A stretch of 6,764 nucleotides of DNA from an uncultured Lachnospiraceae bacterium (GTDB lineage: Bacteria > Bacillota > Clostridia > Lachnospirales > Lachnospiraceae). The notes beneath the pieces are model-generated. The model had not been told where the DNA came from and made no database searches. It saw nothing but the letters and a program-made list of their open reading frames with translations. Position 1 is the first letter of the stretch; each line of letters opens with the position of its first letter. The stretch covers positions 1-6,764 of the forward strand of contig CAJUPT010000108.1 of the NCBI GenBank assembly GCA_910588405.1, given 5' to 3'. A program made the position numbers and the translations under genes. Below, in pieces: positions 5,870 to 6,764 of the stretch.

Positions 5870-6676
5870 ATGAATCACTATACGTTAATAAAAGAAATAG
5901 AACAAATGGCGGGACAGGACGTCTGCCTGGCCTTTTCCGGGGGAGTAGACAGCAGTGTTTTGCTGAAACTGTTATGCGATGCTTCTGGCCGGATGGAGCA
6001 TGGCGGCCGTATTTATGCAGTGACCTTTCAGACCAGGCTCCATCCCTCGGCTGACGTGGAGATCGCCGGAAGGGTGGCAGAGGAGACCGGTGCGGTTCAC
6101 TGTATTTTGCCGGTAGACGAATCGGAAAATGAGGAGCTGCTGAACAACCCGGTAAACCGGTGTTATCTATGTAAAAAATATTTATTCAGCCGGTTGATTG
6201 CTTTTGGGCGGGACAAAGGTGTCAGCCTGTTTTTGGACGGAACGAATGCTGATGATTTGAAGGTGTACAGGCCGGGTCTGCAGGCTTTGAAAGAGCTGGG
6301 CATCCGCAGCCCGCTGGCAGAGCAGGGCGTTACAAAGGCTGATGTGCGTCAGCTGGCAGAGCAGCTGGGATTGTCCGTAGCTTCCCGGCCTTCCGCGCCT
6401 TGTCTGGCTACCCGTATTCCCTATGGAACCAGGCTGGATTTTGATCTGTTTGAGAGAATCGATCAGGCGGAAACCTTTTTAAAGGAGCTGGGATATCCGG
6501 TAGTTCGTGTCCGTGTCCATGGGGAGATTGCTAGGCTTGAGGTTCCGGCGGACAGGCTGTCCGATCTGGCAGCGGACAGTGATCTTGTGGTGAAAAAATT
6601 AAAGGAACTGGGATTTCCTTATATTACTATGGATTTGGAAGGATTCCGTTCCGGGAGTATGGATATTAATTTATAA
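5870..6676 (+). CDS. larE: LarE, ATP-dependent sulfur transferase of nickel-pincer cofactor synthesis
   Basis: LarE adenylates the carboxylates of pyridinium-3,5-biscarboxylate mononucleotide and converts them to thiocarboxylates, upstream of LarC in the same pathway. The 268-residue product (numbered from the ATG at 5870) carries the PP-loop SGGVDSS (23-29), CYLC (98-101), DGTNADD (123-129), PSAPCLATR (174-182) and GFRSGSMD (259-266). Cys178 corresponds to the sulfur-donating cysteine of Lactobacillus LarE (Cys176). The added CxxC makes three cysteines, resembling LarE types reported to hold a [4Fe-4S] cluster. An upstream in-frame ATG at 5846 adds eight residues; it has AGGA only four bases away, while 5870 has GGAAG nine bases upstream and a family-typical 22 residues before the PP-loop, so 5870 is slightly preferred. 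It is probably co-transcribed with the larC-like gene. No larB or larA is present in the window. Confidence 0.93.
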   Translation: MNHYTLIKEIEQMAGQDVCLAFSGGVDSSVLLKLLCDASGRMEHGGRIYAVTFQTRLHPSADVEIAGRVAEETGAVHCILPVDESENEELLNNPVNRCYLCKKYLFSRLIAFGRDKGVSLFLDGTNADDLKVYRPGLQALKELGIRSPLAEQGVTKADVRQLAEQLGLSVASRPSAPCLATRIPYGTRLDFDLFERIDQAETFLKELGYPVVRVRVHGEIARLEVPADRLSDLAADSDLVVKKLKELGFPYITMDLEGFRSGSMDINL

Positions 6677-6695
6677 AAACAGCGGAAGCCCGTAC

Positions 6696-6740
6696 TACAA
6701 AATAGTAAGCGGCTAAAAGACACCCGCTAACTATTTTGTA
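6696..6740. repeat. Near-perfect 17-bp inverted repeat downstream of larE
   Basis: Left arm 6696-6712 (TACAAAATAGTAAGCGG) and right arm 6724-6740 (CCGCTAACTATTTTGTA) pair at 16 of 17 positions around an 11-base loop. On the plus strand no T-run follows, so it is not a textbook terminator, although a stem this stable could still end or protect the larE transcript. It could also belong to a repeat or mobile element continuing past the window edge. The rest of 6677-6764 shows no coding sequence. Confidence 0.6.
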
Positions 6741-6764
6741 TGCATCGCACGTAAGGGTCTAAAG

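Overview
This window looks like chromosomal sequence from a Firmicute of class Clostridia, most likely Lachnospiraceae. The evidence is moderate GC with AT-rich promoter regions, AGGAGG-type ribosome binding sites, TTGxxx/TATAAT promoters, and gene types common in that family. The assignment is inferred from gene content and style; no marker gene was compared. No tRNA, rRNA, CRISPR array, transposase or phage gene is visible.

Layout: rlmH (+, 75-554) encodes a 23S rRNA methyltransferase and meets the 3' end of a MATE-family exporter gene (-, 545-1882), overlapping it by 10 bp. That gene diverges from a LysR-type regulator (+, 1994-2890) across an AT-rich intergenic stretch. There a perfect 12-bp palindrome supplies the predicted -10 box of both promoters, so the regulator probably controls itself and the exporter. 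Next comes a ClpX-type AAA+ unfoldase (+, 3031-4554) with its own promoter and strong ribosome binding site. It has an unusually long acidic N-terminus ahead of the zinc finger. Its 3' end overlaps by 24 bp a convergent signal peptidase II-like gene (-, 4531-5097). That gene carries about 36 extra codons coinciding with a roughly 110-bp double-hairpin element, which looks like an in-frame insertion of a small structured repeat.

From about 5237 to 6676 (+) there is a probable two-gene operon: a stand-alone LarC C-terminal-type protein (nickel insertion) followed by LarE (sulfur transferase). Both belong to the nickel-pincer nucleotide cofactor pathway used by LarA-type racemases. The usual partners (LarB, the LarC N-terminal half, LarA) are not in the window. 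A short hydrophobic ORF lies between the lspA-like gene and this operon, but support for it is weak.

The window ends in a non-coding stretch with a long, nearly perfect 17-bp inverted repeat without a T-tract. The genes do not form one pathway; these are several small housekeeping or accessory units side by side. The least ordinary points are the structured insertion in the lspA-like gene, the split-off LarC2 next to a three-cysteine LarE, the extended ClpX, and the shared palindromic promoter.
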